From NCBI RefSeq assembly GCF_017811175.1, contig NZ_JACWIJ010000002.1:3546501-3610500 (forward strand): DNA of 64,000 nt, given 5' to 3'. This stretch comes from Melaminivora jejuensis. GTDB lineage: Bacteria > Pseudomonadota > Gammaproteobacteria > Burkholderiales > Burkholderiaceae_C. This document shows, piece after piece, positions 33,043 through 42,021 of the stretch (position 1 is the stretch's first letter; each line of letters starts with the position of its first letter). The notes under the pieces were generated by a model. That model did not search any database. It was not told the DNA's origin and was given only the letters and a program-made list of their open reading frames with translations. The translations under genes and the position numbers were made by a program.

Positions 33043-34043
33043 GTCCATGCGCCTTCTCCAATGCTGACCACGTCGCTGTAGGCGGCCTCGGCTGCGGGCA
33101 GCGGCGCGGCGCTGGCCGTGGCCACGGCGGTGGTGATTTCCTCCAGGGCGGCGCGCTCGATCTGCTCGGCCTGCTCGCCCAGGCCCAGGGCGCGCAGGCG
33201 TTCGCGCGCCCGGTCTATGGGGTCGTTTTGCCGGGCGGCGGCGACTTCCGCCGGGTCGCGGTAGCTGGCCGGATCGACCGAGACGTGGCCCTTGAGCCGG
33301 TAGGTCTGCGCGTGCAGCAGGCGCGGGCCGCTGCCGGCACGGATGCCGGCGATCAACTGCCGCGCGGCGTCGCTGACCGCCTGCACGTCGTTGCCATCGA
33401 CCTGCACTGCGGCGATGCCGAGGGCCTCGGCGCGGGCGCTGGCGGCCTGCTCGCCCGCCGTCATGGGGGCCGAGGGCGTGGTGGCCGAGATGCGGTTGTC
33501 CTCGCAGACGAACAGCACCGGCAGGCGGTAGATCTGCGCCCAGTTCAGGGCTTCGAGAAACGGGCCACGGTTGATGGCGCCGTCGCCGAAGAAGCTCACG
33601 GCGATGGCGTCCGCGCCGCGAATCTTCAGGCCGTGCGCCGCGCCCACGGCGATCGGCAGGCCGGCGGTGACCACGCCGTTGGCGCCCAGCATCCCGACGG
33701 AGAAGTCCGCAATGTGCATGGAGCCTCCCTTGCCGCCGTTGTAGCCGCTGGCGCGGCCGAACAGCTCGCACATCATCTTGGTCGGGTCGGCCCCCTTGGC
33801 CAGCGTGTGGCCGTGGCCGCGGTGCGTGGAGGTCAGCAGGTCGCGCGCGTGCAAGTGCGCACACACGCCGGCGGCCACGGCCTCCTGGCCGGTGGACAGG
33901 TGCAGCGGGCCTTTGACGCGCACTTCGGCGCCTTCGGTGGCTGCGCCGCCCCAGGAGACGCCCCCCTGGCTGGCCGCCTCCGCCGCGTCCTCGAAGGCGC
34001 GAATCCGCACCATGGTGCGGTACAGGTCAAGCAGTTCGTTCAT
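33039..34043 (-). CDS. TPP-dependent 2-oxoacid (acetoin-type) dehydrogenase E1, alpha subunit
   Basis: A 334-residue protein from ATG 34043 (MNELLDLYRTMVRIRAFED). The TPP motif is clear: GDGAINRG ... EDN, along with HLSTGQEAVAAGV and RGHGHTLAKGADPTKMM, all typical of acetoin or branched-chain E1 alpha. A 15-residue stretch with GGVSWGGAATEGAEVRV near 28 sits between the N-terminal helix and the HLSTGQ region. It heads the E1 pair and follows the TRAP genes on the same strand, 148 bases apart with a dispersed repeat between. Confidence 0.85.
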   Translation of the reverse strand: MNELLDLYRTMVRIRAFEDAAEAASQGGVSWGGAATEGAEVRVKGPLHLSTGQEAVAAGVCAHLHARDLLTSTHRGHGHTLAKGADPTKMMCELFGRASGYNGGKGGSMHIADFSVGMLGANGVVTAGLPIAVGAAHGLKIRGADAIAVSFFGDGAINRGPFLEALNWAQIYRLPVLFVCEDNRISATTPSAPMTAGEQAASARAEALGIAAVQVDGNDVQAVSDAARQLIAGIRAGSGPRLLHAQTYRLKGHVSVDPASYRDPAEVAAARQNDPIDRARERLRALGLGEQAEQIERAALEEITTAVATASAAPLPAAEAAYSDVVSIGEGAWT

Positions 34044-34119
34044 GATGAGCAATGGTTGTGATGGCGGCCAGCGCCTGTCTGGCGCGGGTCTTCATTCCTT
34101 CCCCCAATGGGGTATGAAA

Positions 34120-34172
34120 TAAGACCAAAACCCTTGCAGGACAAGCGCTGACAGCTATCAATAAAGTAGCGA
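34120..34172 (-). repeat. AGCTRTCA dispersed repeat, copy 8
   Basis: AAAACCCTTGCAGGACAAGC, GCTGACAGCTATCAATAAAG, TAGC: a complete reverse-oriented copy between the TRAP binding protein and E1 alpha genes. Confidence 0.8.
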
Positions 34173-34190
34173 CCGGAGTTGCCCAGGCGC

Positions 34191-35225
34191 TCACTGCTTG
34201 CGCGCTGCGATGGCTTTTTCGGCCATGTCCACCAGTTGGGTGCCGATGGTCGGCTTCCATTTGTTGTACACGCCGCGCGTGGCCTGCACGAAGGCCTCGC
34301 GCTCGGCAGGCGACAGGCGCGTCACCGTGACGCCCAGGCCCTCGATATCCTTGAGCAGCGGCTGGCCGGCCTCGATCATGCCCTTGCGCGCAATGACGAT
34401 TTCTTCCTTGCCGGCTTCGATGGCGGCCTGGCGCACGTGCTCGCGATCCTCGGGCGTCCAGGAGTTCCACACGTCCTTGTTGACCACGAAGACCAGCGGG
34501 TCGGCCACGTAGCCCCACATGGTCAGGTACTTCTGGCCGACGTTTTGCAGCTTGGCGGCGGTGAAGATGCTCATGGGGTTTTCCTGCCCATCGACGGCGC
34601 CGCTGGCAAAGGCCGGCTGCGCGTCGGCCCAGCTCATCTGCGTGGGGTTGGCGCCTAAAGCGGTGAAGGTATCGACGAACAGCGGCGAACCCACCACGCG
34701 GATCTTCAGGCCCTTCATGTCGGCGGGGGTCTTGACGGCGTGCTTGGAGTTGGTGAGCTCGCGGTAGCCGTTCTCGCCCCAGGCCAGCGGCACCACGCCG
34801 GCCTTGTCCAGCGTCTTGAAGATTTCCTTGCCCACCTCGCCCTGGGTCAGCGCATCGACGGCGGCGTAGTCGGGCATCAGGAAGGGCAGCGAGAACAGGT
34901 TGAGTTGCTTGACCTGTGGCGACCAGTTGATGGTCGAGCCCACGGCCATGTCGATCACGCCCTGGCGCAGCGCCGAGAACTCGCGCGTCTGGTCGCCCTG
35001 GATCAGCGACACGCCAGGATACAGCTTGATGTTGATGCGCCCGTTGGTCTTCTCGCGCACCTTGTTGGCCCAGATCTCGCCGCCCTTGCCCCAGGGGAAG
35101 GCCGTGCCCACGACCAGGGACATGCGGTACTCGCTCTTGTAGTTCTGCGCGTGCGCGGCGGGCAGGCCCAGGGTGAGCAGCGCGCTGGCTGCGGCGGTGG
35201 CGGTGAGGAAAGTGCGCAGTTTCAT
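34191..35225 (-). CDS. TRAP transporter substrate-binding protein (DctP family)
   Basis: A 344-residue periplasmic protein with signal peptide (LTLGLPAAHAQ). DctP-family features: GTAFPWGKGGEIWANKV, LKIRVVGSPLFVDTFTALGA (the usual arginine that binds a carboxylate), and YKWGY/TMWGYVADPLVF region. It captures an organic acid for the M/Q permease. GGAG precedes the ATG. It ends the three-gene TRAP set and is followed by E1 genes, suggesting that the imported acid feeds the E1 enzyme. Confidence 0.9.
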   Translation of the reverse strand: MKLRTFLTATAAASALLTLGLPAAHAQNYKSEYRMSLVVGTAFPWGKGGEIWANKVREKTNGRINIKLYPGVSLIQGDQTREFSALRQGVIDMAVGSTINWSPQVKQLNLFSLPFLMPDYAAVDALTQGEVGKEIFKTLDKAGVVPLAWGENGYRELTNSKHAVKTPADMKGLKIRVVGSPLFVDTFTALGANPTQMSWADAQPAFASGAVDGQENPMSIFTAAKLQNVGQKYLTMWGYVADPLVFVVNKDVWNSWTPEDREHVRQAAIEAGKEEIVIARKGMIEAGQPLLKDIEGLGVTVTRLSPAEREAFVQATRGVYNKWKPTIGTQLVDMAEKAIAARKQ

Positions 35226-35266
35226 GGTTTCGGTCTCCTTGGAGGGTGGGTGAAAAAGGTTCTGGC

Positions 35267-36565
35267 TCAATAGCCCAGCCGTGCAGGCAGCCACAGCGCA
35301 ATCTGCGGCCACACGAGCACGGCGATCATGGCCAGGCACATGGCGACCACTAGCCACAGCACCCAGCGGGTCGTGGCCTCCATGCGCACCTGGGCGATCT
35401 TTGCGGACACCATCAGGTTCACGGCCATGGGCGGGGTGAACTGGCCGATGGCGATGGTCAGCACCAGCACCACGCCGAACCAGACCACGTCCCACTGGTA
35501 GTGCGCCATGATGGGCGCCATCAGCGGCACGAAGATCAGCATGATGGAGATGCCGTCCAGGAACATGCCCATGATCAAGAGCAGCACGACGATCAGCGCC
35601 AGCACGCCGCCTTCGCCCAGGCCGGATTCGACAATGGCGCGGGTGACCGGATCGATCACCCCCAGCGTCGAGAGCGAGAAGGCAAAGATGCCGGCCAGCG
35701 AAACCACGACCAGGATGACGGCAGACAGCTCGCCGGCCTCGCGCAGGATGGGAAACAGGTCGCGCACGCCAATGGTGCGATGCACCACCATGCCGACGAA
35801 CAGGCCGTAGAACACGGCGACGACGGCCGCCTCGGTGGGCGTGAACCAGCCCATGCGCATCCCGCCCAGGATGACCACCGGCGCGGCCAGGCCCCAGGAG
35901 GCCTCGCGCAGGCTGCGCCAGAACGGCGGGCGCGGCAGGTCGGCTTCGAGCTTGCCCATGCCGTGGCGCCGCGCCAGCCACACCGCCGGGATGATCAGCG
36001 ACAGGCCGGCCAGCACGCCGGGGAACAGGCCGGCAGCAAACAGCGCCGGCACCGACGCGCCCGGCACCAGCACCGAATAGACGATGAAGGCCACCGAGGG
36101 CGGGATCAGGATGTCGGTGGCGGCAGCGCCCGCGACCACGCTGGCGCTGTAGCCGCTGGGGTAGCCGGCGCGCGCCATGGCGGCAATCATCACCCCGCCC
36201 ACGGCAGCGGCGGTGGCCGGGCCGGAGCCGGAGATGCCGCCCATGAACATGGCCACCGAAATCGCCACCAGCGGCAGCATCCCCGGCCCGCGCCCGACGA
36301 TGGATACGGCGAAGTTGACCAGCCGCAGCGCCACGCCCGAGCGGTCGAAGATGGAGCCGACGAGCACGAACATGGGAATGGCCAGCAGCGGGTATTTGCC
36401 CAGGCCGGCATAGAAGTTCTGCGGCACGGCCAAGAGGCCGAACCACTGCGCCTGCGAGTTGGCCAGGGCGATGGCGGCAGCGCCCGCCAGGCCCAGCGCC
36501 GCGCCGATGGGCACGCCCAGGAACATCAGCCCCAGGAAGGCGACGAACAGCAGCGTGGCGATCAT
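35267..36565 (-). CDS. TRAP transporter large permease (DctM family)
   Basis: A 432-residue protein with about twelve hydrophobic helices; signatures VGGVMIAAMARAGYPSGYSA and PPSVAFIVYSVL are typical of DctM. It forms the Na+-coupled transport channel with the small Q subunit. Its ATG overlaps the stop of the Q gene by four bases. Confidence 0.92.
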   Translation of the reverse strand: MIATLLFVAFLGLMFLGVPIGAALGLAGAAAIALANSQAQWFGLLAVPQNFYAGLGKYPLLAIPMFVLVGSIFDRSGVALRLVNFAVSIVGRGPGMLPLVAISVAMFMGGISGSGPATAAAVGGVMIAAMARAGYPSGYSASVVAGAAATDILIPPSVAFIVYSVLVPGASVPALFAAGLFPGVLAGLSLIIPAVWLARRHGMGKLEADLPRPPFWRSLREASWGLAAPVVILGGMRMGWFTPTEAAVVAVFYGLFVGMVVHRTIGVRDLFPILREAGELSAVILVVVSLAGIFAFSLSTLGVIDPVTRAIVESGLGEGGVLALIVVLLLIMGMFLDGISIMLIFVPLMAPIMAHYQWDVVWFGVVLVLTIAIGQFTPPMAVNLMVSAKIAQVRMEATTRWVLWLVVAMCLAMIAVLVWPQIALWLPARLGY

Positions 36566-37188
36566 GGCTGGCCCCCGTCAGGGTCTTGCTTTTGCCCGGC
36601 TGTGGCTGGCAGCGCGTCGCCGGCCAGGTATTGCGCGTCGCTCTGGCGTGTGCGGCGCAGCAGCAGGCCCACGGCGCGCGCGGCGATCAGCGCCGACAGG
36701 ATGGGCAGCCAGATCGAGTACCACCACTGAGGCACGCCGATGCCGGGCGAGGTTTCCTCGAAGCGCCAGTCGTCCCAGACCACGCGCACGGACAGCGCCG
36801 CGATCAGCGCAAACAGCACGGCCACCAGCAGCGCGCCCAGTTGCGCCAGGCGCCGGCGGCGCAGCGCCGGGCCGGCGGCGCAGAAGAATTCGATGCGGAT
36901 GTGCTGGTCGCGCGCCACAGCCGAGGAGCCGCCGACCAGCGCCAGCACGATCATCAGAAAGACCGAGAACTCCTCCGTCCAGGCGAACGAGGAGTCGGTG
37001 AAGTAGCGCACCAGGACGTTGGCGAAGGTGATCAGCGCCAGCAGCGCCATGGAGGCAGCGGTGAGCCAGTCCTCCAGACGCAGCAGGCGTGGCTCGGCGC
37101 TGGCGTCAGGGGTGGGCGTGCTGCCGGAGCCGGACGGCCCGAGGGGAGTTGGGAGGGCATGAAGACGCGGGAGCGAGAGGGAAAGCAT
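36562..37188 (-). CDS. TRAP transporter small permease (DctQ family)
   Basis: A 208-residue protein from ATG 37188. After a Pro/Ser-rich lead, four membrane helices begin with LEDWLTAASMALLALITFANVLVRYF, followed by SFAWTEEFSVFLMIVLALVGGS, a DctQ hallmark. The lead of about 50 residues is longer than usual, so a later start is possible. It is the first gene of the reverse-strand operon and diverges from the LysR gene, whose product probably controls it. Confidence 0.8.
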   Translation of the reverse strand: MLSLSLPRLHALPTPLGPSGSGSTPTPDASAEPRLLRLEDWLTAASMALLALITFANVLVRYFTDSSFAWTEEFSVFLMIVLALVGGSSAVARDQHIRIEFFCAAGPALRRRRLAQLGALLVAVLFALIAALSVRVVWDDWRFEETSPGIGVPQWWYSIWLPILSALIAARAVGLLLRRTRQSDAQYLAGDALPATAGQKQDPDGGQP

Positions 37189-37378
37189 GGGAGGGATCGG
37201 TGCTGAGGCCAATGCGCATCGTGTGCCGCTGGCTCGGTGGCGGCTGGGCTCCGGGTGGGAGCGCTGCCAGCCGATTATTGTGCAAGCAAATGCTGCCCGG
37301 CCTGTCGCACGCGGTTCGCCAACAGGACAGCACGCCGTTGCTGCAGCCGTGCGGCGCGGCCCGATAATGCGCGCCATC

Positions 37379-38320
37379 ATGGAAACCAAGTGGCTCGAAG
37401 ACTTCGTCAGCCTGGCCGAAACGCGCAGCTTCAGCCGCTCGGCGCAATTGCGCCACGTGACGCAGCCGGCGTTCTCGCGCCGCATCCAGGCGCTGGAGGC
37501 CTGGGCCGGCACCGATCTGGTCGATCGCAGCTCGTACCCCACCAGCCTCACCGCCGCTGGCCACACGCTGTACGAGCAGGCGCTGGAGGTGCTGCAAGCG
37601 CTGCACAACACCCGCGCGGTGATGCGCGCGCACTCCAGCTCGGCCAGCGACATGGTCGAGTTCGCCGTGCCGCACACGCTGGCCTTCACCTTCTTTCCGG
37701 CCTGGGTGTCCAGCCTGCGCCACGATTTCGGGCCGTTCAAGAGCCGCCTGATCGCGCTCAACGTGCATGACGCCGTGATGCGCCTGGTCGAGGGCGGCTG
37801 CGATGTTATGGTGGCCTATCACCACGAGTCGCAGCCGATACAGCTCGATCCGCAGCGCTACGACATGGTGTCGCTGGGCCAGGAGCCGCTGGCGCCCTAT
37901 GCCAAGGCTGGCCCGGATGGCGCGCCGCTGCTGACCCTGCCGGGCAGCGCCGGCGAGCCGCTGCCCTTCCTGGGCTACGCGCCCGGCGCCTATCTGGGCC
38001 GGGTGACGGATCTGATCCTCAAGCAGGCCACCACGCCCGTCCACCTGGATCGGGTCTATGAGACCGACATGGCTGAGGGCCTCAAGGCTATGGCGCTGGA
38101 GGGCCATGGCGTGGCCTTCCTGCCCTACAGCGCCGTGAAAAAGGAGCTGCGCGCGCGCAAGCTGGCCCACGCCGCGCCGCCGGCCATGCAGCAGCAGCTG
38201 CAGATGGTCATGGATGTGCGTGCCTACCGCGAAAAACCCTCGCGCAAGGACTCCAGCAAGGGCCTGGCGCAGTCGCTGTGGGACTACCTGGCGGCGCATC
38301 CGAGCAATGCCGGTGTCTGA
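37379..38320 (+). CDS. LysR-family transcriptional regulator
   Basis: A 313-residue protein from ATG 37379 (METKWLEDFVSLAETRSFS). The HTH (RHVTQPAFSRRIQALEAW) and a C-terminal effector-binding domain are complete. It is divergent from the TRAP/E1 operon with about 190 bases between, the classic LysR layout, and sits upstream of gltI, so either could be its target. The final TGA doubles as the target-site duplication of a 161-bp MITE-like element. Confidence 0.85.
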   Translation: METKWLEDFVSLAETRSFSRSAQLRHVTQPAFSRRIQALEAWAGTDLVDRSSYPTSLTAAGHTLYEQALEVLQALHNTRAVMRAHSSSASDMVEFAVPHTLAFTFFPAWVSSLRHDFGPFKSRLIALNVHDAVMRLVEGGCDVMVAYHHESQPIQLDPQRYDMVSLGQEPLAPYAKAGPDGAPLLTLPGSAGEPLPFLGYAPGAYLGRVTDLILKQATTPVHLDRVYETDMAEGLKAMALEGHGVAFLPYSAVKKELRARKLAHAAPPAMQQQLQMVMDVRAYREKPSRKDSSKGLAQSLWDYLAAHPSNAGV

Positions 38321-38481
38321 GAGCGTGCTTACGATCCCCGCGCGGGTGCGCGGGCGCGGCCTCGGGCGGTCTGCGGCGTTGCAAATCCTCGCGATAGCAC
38401 GGGCTATCGCTGCAGTTTGCGCCTGGCAGCCCATCCCGATCCGCACCCGCGCCCCTGCGCGCGGAGATCGTAAACTCGCTC
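38321..38481. mobile_element. MITE-like element, copy 3 (161 bp, full length)
   Basis: Inverted ends GAGCGTGCTTACGATC and GATCGTAAACTCGCTC; flanking TGA at 38318-38320 and 38482-38484 within CTGAG. Interior contains GCGATAGCACGGGCTATCGC, itself palindromic, and GC-rich arms. It is the reverse complement of the copy at 54480 with few differences. The left TGA is the LysR stop codon. No ORF inside. Confidence 0.88.
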
Positions 38482-38565
38482 TGAGCGCGTCTGCCGGACT
38501 GTGGAAACACCCTAGGAATCGGCCCTGCGCAAGCCCTCTTGCTGGGCGCACAATACGCAGCTGAC

Positions 38566-38615
38566 GAAACGCTGACGGCCAGCCCTACCCGGGCGTGCGG
38601 CTGGCCCGGCGTTTC
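38566..38615 (+). promoter_or_regulatory. Long hairpin in the gltI leader
   Basis: GAAACGC...GGCCAGCC pairs with GGCTGGCC...GCGTTTC across a 14-base loop. It is followed by CTCTTTTCGCTTC but no strong T-run. It could be an attenuator, an mRNA-stability element or a weak terminator upstream of gltI. Confidence 0.45.
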
Positions 38616-38656
38616 GACTCTTTTCGCTTCACATATCCACCCACAAGGAGATAAGC

Positions 38657-39556
38657 ATGAAAAAGCAATTGCTGGCCGCCGCCATCACCCTCCTGGCTGC
38701 AGGCACGACCTTTGCCCAGGCCAATGACACGCTGGCCAAGATCAAGTCCTCGGGCGCCATCACCCTGGGCGTGCGCGAGTCGTCCGGCCTGGGCTACACC
38801 CTCGGCAACGGCAAGTACGTGGGTTTTCACACCGAGATGAGCGAGCGCATCGCCGACGACATCCAAAAGCAGCTCGGCTTGGCCAAGCTGGACGTCAAGT
38901 ACCAGCCCGTGACCTCGCAAAACCGCATCCCGCTGGTGACCAACGGCACTGTCGATCTGGAGTGCGGCTCCACCACCAACAACCTGGCGCGCCAGAAGGA
39001 AGTGGCCTTCGCCGTGACCACGTATGTGGAGGAGGTGCGCATCGCCGTCAACGCCAAGTCGGGCATCACCGGCATCAAGGATCTGAACGGCAAGACCATC
39101 GTGACCACCACCGGTACCACCTCGGTGCAGACGCTGCGCAAGAACAAGCGCGCCGACGGCCTCACTTTCAAGGAAGTCATGGGCAAGGATCATGCCGACA
39201 GCTTCCTGATGCTGGAGACGGGCCGCGCCGACGCCTTCATCATGGACGGCTCCATCCTGGCGGCCAACATCTCCAAGTCCAAGAACCCCCAGGACTTCAA
39301 GATCGTCGGCGAAGTGCTGTCTGTGGAGCCCATCGCTTGCATGATCCGCAAGGACGACCCCAACTTCAAGAAAGCGGTGGACGACTCGATCAAGCGCCAG
39401 ATCGCCGATGGCTCGCTGGCCAAGCTGTATGACCGCTGGTTCATGCAGCCGATCCCGCCCAACAACGTGAAGGTCGGCCTGCCGCTGTCCGAGGCCACCA
39501 AGGAGGCCTGGGCCAACCCCAATGACAAGCCCATGGAGTCCTACGACATCAAGTAA
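38657..39556 (+). CDS. gltI: Glutamate/aspartate ABC transporter, periplasmic binding protein
   Basis: A 299-residue protein: signal peptide (LLAAAITLLAAGTTFAQA), then the family-3 solute-binding fold (SSGAITLGVRESSGLGYTL, VDLECGSTTNNLARQKEVAF). The C-terminus PNDKPMESYDIK is typical of GltI. AAGGAG precedes the ATG. It is the first gene of gltIJKL; a hairpin after its stop likely keeps the binding protein in excess over permease. Confidence 0.92.
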   Translation: MKKQLLAAAITLLAAGTTFAQANDTLAKIKSSGAITLGVRESSGLGYTLGNGKYVGFHTEMSERIADDIQKQLGLAKLDVKYQPVTSQNRIPLVTNGTVDLECGSTTNNLARQKEVAFAVTTYVEEVRIAVNAKSGITGIKDLNGKTIVTTTGTTSVQTLRKNKRADGLTFKEVMGKDHADSFLMLETGRADAFIMDGSILAANISKSKNPQDFKIVGEVLSVEPIACMIRKDDPNFKKAVDDSIKRQIADGSLAKLYDRWFMQPIPPNNVKVGLPLSEATKEAWANPNDKPMESYDIK

Positions 39557-39572
39557 GGCCTGAACGCGGCAC

Positions 39573-39616
39573 AGCGCCCCTTTTTCGGCCCGGCAGCGGC
39601 TGGAAAGGGGCGCTTT
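39573..39616 (+). promoter_or_regulatory. Hairpin between gltI and gltJ
   Basis: AGCGCCCCTTT pairs with AAAGGGGCGCT over about 20 bases of loop, then TTT. Such structures act as partial terminators or 3' stabilisers of the gltI message. Confidence 0.65.
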
Positions 39617-39683
39617 TCATTGGATGCGCGGCCTGCGCAGGCGGGCGGTGCAGGAATGGCAAGACAACAAGAGAGGTGCCCCT

Positions 39684-40439
39684 ATGAATTGGGAATGGCA
39701 GGTGTTCTGCCAGGACACCATCAGCATGGAGGTGGGCGCGAGCTGCTTTGGCAAGGGCGGCGACGTGACCTACCTGGACTGGATGCTTTCGGCCTGGGGC
39801 TGGACGATTTCGGTATCGCTGCTGTCGCTGGCGATTGCGCTGGTCGTCGGCTCGGCCATCGGCACGCTGCGCACGCTGGAGGGCCGGCCCTGGATCGTGC
39901 GCCTGGGCAATGCCTGGGTCGAGTTTTTTCGCAACATACCGCTGCTGGTCCACATCTTCCTGTGGTACCACGTGATTCCGGCCATCTTCCCGGCGATGAA
40001 GTCGCTGCCGGGCTTCGTGTTGGTGGTCTTCGCCCTGGGCTTCTTCACCTCGGCGCGCATTGCCGAGCAGGTGCGCTCGGGCATCCAGGCACTGCCGCGC
40101 GGCCAGCGCTACGCCGGCATGGCCATGGGCTTCACCACGTTCCAGTACTACCGCTATGTGCTGCTGCCGATGGCCTTTCGCATCATCATCCCGCCGCTGA
40201 CCAGCGAGTCCATGAACGTGTTCAAGAACTCGTCGGTGGCCTTTGCCGTGTCGATCTCGGAGCTGACCATGTTCGCCATGCAGGCGCAGGAGGAGACGGC
40301 GCGCGGCGTGGAGATCTATCTGGCCGTCACGGCGCTGTACGCCATCTCGGCGCTGGCCATCAACCGCATCATGGCGTTCGTGGAAAAGCGCGCGCGCGTG
40401 CCTGGCCTGATCGCTGCCGGCGGGGGAGGAGGGCACTGA
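39684..40439 (+). CDS. gltJ: Glutamate/aspartate ABC transporter permease
   Basis: A 251-residue inner-membrane permease (MNWEWQVFCQDT). The His/Glu/Gln/Arg/opine permease motif region is EQVRSGIQALPRGQRYAGMAMGF. ATG 39684 gives the standard N-terminus. gltK begins one base after its stop. Confidence 0.9.
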   Translation: MNWEWQVFCQDTISMEVGASCFGKGGDVTYLDWMLSAWGWTISVSLLSLAIALVVGSAIGTLRTLEGRPWIVRLGNAWVEFFRNIPLLVHIFLWYHVIPAIFPAMKSLPGFVLVVFALGFFTSARIAEQVRSGIQALPRGQRYAGMAMGFTTFQYYRYVLLPMAFRIIIPPLTSESMNVFKNSSVAFAVSISELTMFAMQAQEETARGVEIYLAVTALYAISALAINRIMAFVEKRARVPGLIAAGGGGGH

Positions 40440-40440
40440 C

Positions 40441-41112
40441 ATGAACCTCAACATCGACTGGTCATTCTTCACCTGGGAGCTGTTTTCCAGCTTCGTGCTC
40501 AAGGGCCTGTACTTCAGCATCACGCTGACGGTTATCGCCACCATCGGCGGCGTGCTGCTGGGCACGGTGCTGGCGCTGATGCGCCTGTCGGGCAGCAAGG
40601 TGCTGGCGCTGCCGGCGACCATCTACGTCAATGGGATGCGCTCCATCCCGCTGGTCATGGTCATCCTGTGGTTCTTCCTGCTGGTGCCGCTGATCATCGG
40701 CCGACCCATCGGCGCGGAAGTCTCGGCCATCATCACCTTCGTGGCCTTCGAGGCGGCGTATTTCAGCGAGATCATGCGCGCCGGCATCCAGTCCATCCCG
40801 CGCGGGCAGGTCTTCGCCGGCCAGGCCATGGGCATGACCTACGGCCAGAACATGCGCCTGGTGGTGCTGCCGCAGGCGTTTCGCAACATGCTGCCGGTGC
40901 TGCTGACGCAGACCATCATCCTGTTCCAGGACACCTCGCTGGTCTATGCCATCGGTGCCTACGACATGCTCAAGGGCTTCGAGATTGCCGGCAAGAACTA
41001 CGGCCGGCCCATCGAGTCGTATCTGGCCGCCGCTGTGGTCTATTTCGTGATCTGCTTTGCGCTGTCCTGGGCCGTCAAGCGCCTGCACAAGAAAATCGCC
41101 ATCATCCGTTGA
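40441..41112 (+). CDS. gltK: Glutamate/aspartate ABC transporter permease
   Basis: A 223-residue permease; partner of GltJ. It has the EAA-like loop [21 protein letters not shown] and five hydrophobic helices. Tight spacing on both sides shows one operon. Confidence 0.9.
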   Translation: MNLNIDWSFFTWELFSSFVLKGLYFSITLTVIATIGGVLLGTVLALMRLSGSKVLALPATIYVNGMRSIPLVMVILWFFLLVPLIIGRPIGAEVSAIITFVAFEAAYFSEIMRAGIQSIPRGQVFAGQAMGMTYGQNMRLVVLPQAFRNMLPVLLTQTIILFQDTSLVYAIGAYDMLKGFEIAGKNYGRPIESYLAAAVVYFVICFALSWAVKRLHKKIAIIR

Positions 41113-41131
41113 TGGGCGAGGAGTCAAAGAC

Positions 41132-41878
41132 ATGAGCGACATGATTCAACTCAAGAACGTCTCCAAGTGGTACGGCAGCTTCCAGGTGCTCAACGACTGC
41201 TCCACCAGCATCGCCAAGGGCGAGGTGGTGGTGGTCTGCGGCCCCTCGGGTTCGGGCAAGTCCACCCTGATCAAGACCATCAATGCGCTGGAGCCCATCC
41301 AGAAGGGCGAGATCTGGGTCGATGGCACGCCGGTGCATGACCCCAAGACCAACCTGCCCAAGCTGCGCTCGCGCGTGGGCATGGTGTTCCAGCATTTCGA
41401 GCTGTTTCCGCATCTGTCGGTGACGCAGAACCTGACGATTGCCCAGATCAAGGTACTGGGCCGCAGCCCCGATGATGCGAAGGCACGCGGCCTGAAGATG
41501 CTCGACCGCGTGGGCCTGATGGCGCACAAGGACAAGTTTCCCGGGCAGCTGTCGGGCGGTCAGCAGCAGCGCGTGGCCATTGCCCGGGCGCTGTCCATGG
41601 ATCCCATCGTGATGCTGTTCGACGAGCCGACCTCGGCGCTCGACCCGGAGATGGTGGGCGAGGTGCTCGAAGTCATGATGGGCCTGGCGCACGAGGGCAT
41701 GACCATGATGTGCGTGACGCACGAGATGGGCTTCGCCCGCAAGGTCAGCGACCGCGTCATCTTCATGGACGTGGGCGGCAGGATTTTGGAGGACTGCACG
41801 CGCGACGAGTTCTTCGGCAACCCTGAGGCGCGCCAGCCGCGCACCAAGGATTTCCTGAACAAGATACTGCAGCACTGA
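41132..41878 (+). CDS. gltL: Glutamate/aspartate ABC transporter ATPase
   Basis: A 248-residue ATPase: Walker [11 protein letters not shown]-loop [13 protein letters not shown], signature [15 protein letters not shown], Walker [15 protein letters not shown] and switch His in CVTHEMGFA, all intact. GGAG precedes ATG 41132. Last gene of the operon, followed by a terminator. Confidence 0.93.
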   Translation: MSDMIQLKNVSKWYGSFQVLNDCSTSIAKGEVVVVCGPSGSGKSTLIKTINALEPIQKGEIWVDGTPVHDPKTNLPKLRSRVGMVFQHFELFPHLSVTQNLTIAQIKVLGRSPDDAKARGLKMLDRVGLMAHKDKFPGQLSGGQQQRVAIARALSMDPIVMLFDEPTSALDPEMVGEVLEVMMGLAHEGMTMMCVTHEMGFARKVSDRVIFMDVGGRILEDCTRDEFFGNPEARQPRTKDFLNKILQH

Positions 41879-41935
41879 GGGCCATGCGTGGCGGCCTCTG
41901 CTGCGGCCCTTTGCCAGGGCGCAGCGGCACACAAC

Positions 41936-41963
41936 AAAAGGCGCTTCTGCAGCGCCTTTTGTT
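41936..41963. terminator. Bidirectional terminator between gltL and the HAD gene
   Basis: AAAAGGCGCT-TCTGC-AGCGCCTTTT with T-rich 3' ends on both strands, placed between converging genes. Confidence 0.85.
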
Positions 41964-42020
41964 TGCTATTTTTTATATAGCTGATGCCCCTTGATGGGTG
42001 GGCCTTTGAGCCATTTTTTA
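41964..42020 (+). repeat. AGCTRTCA dispersed repeat, copy 9 (diverged)
   Basis: ATATAGCTGATGCCCCTTGA, GGGCCTTTGAGCCATTTTTT: keeps the TAGCTG start, CTTG centre and GAGCCATTTT end. Confidence 0.55.
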
Positions 42021-42021
42021 C

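Noticed and set aside
32011..33864. A 617-residue fusion frame covering E1 beta and part of E1 alpha
   Set aside because: The upstream part is an out-of-frame shadow of the E1 alpha gene; the two subunits are separate overlapping genes.
38321..38481. The 161-bp element as a tRNA or other structured RNA gene
   Set aside because: Its ends are exact inverted repeats with short target duplications and there is no cloverleaf; a transposable element explains it better.
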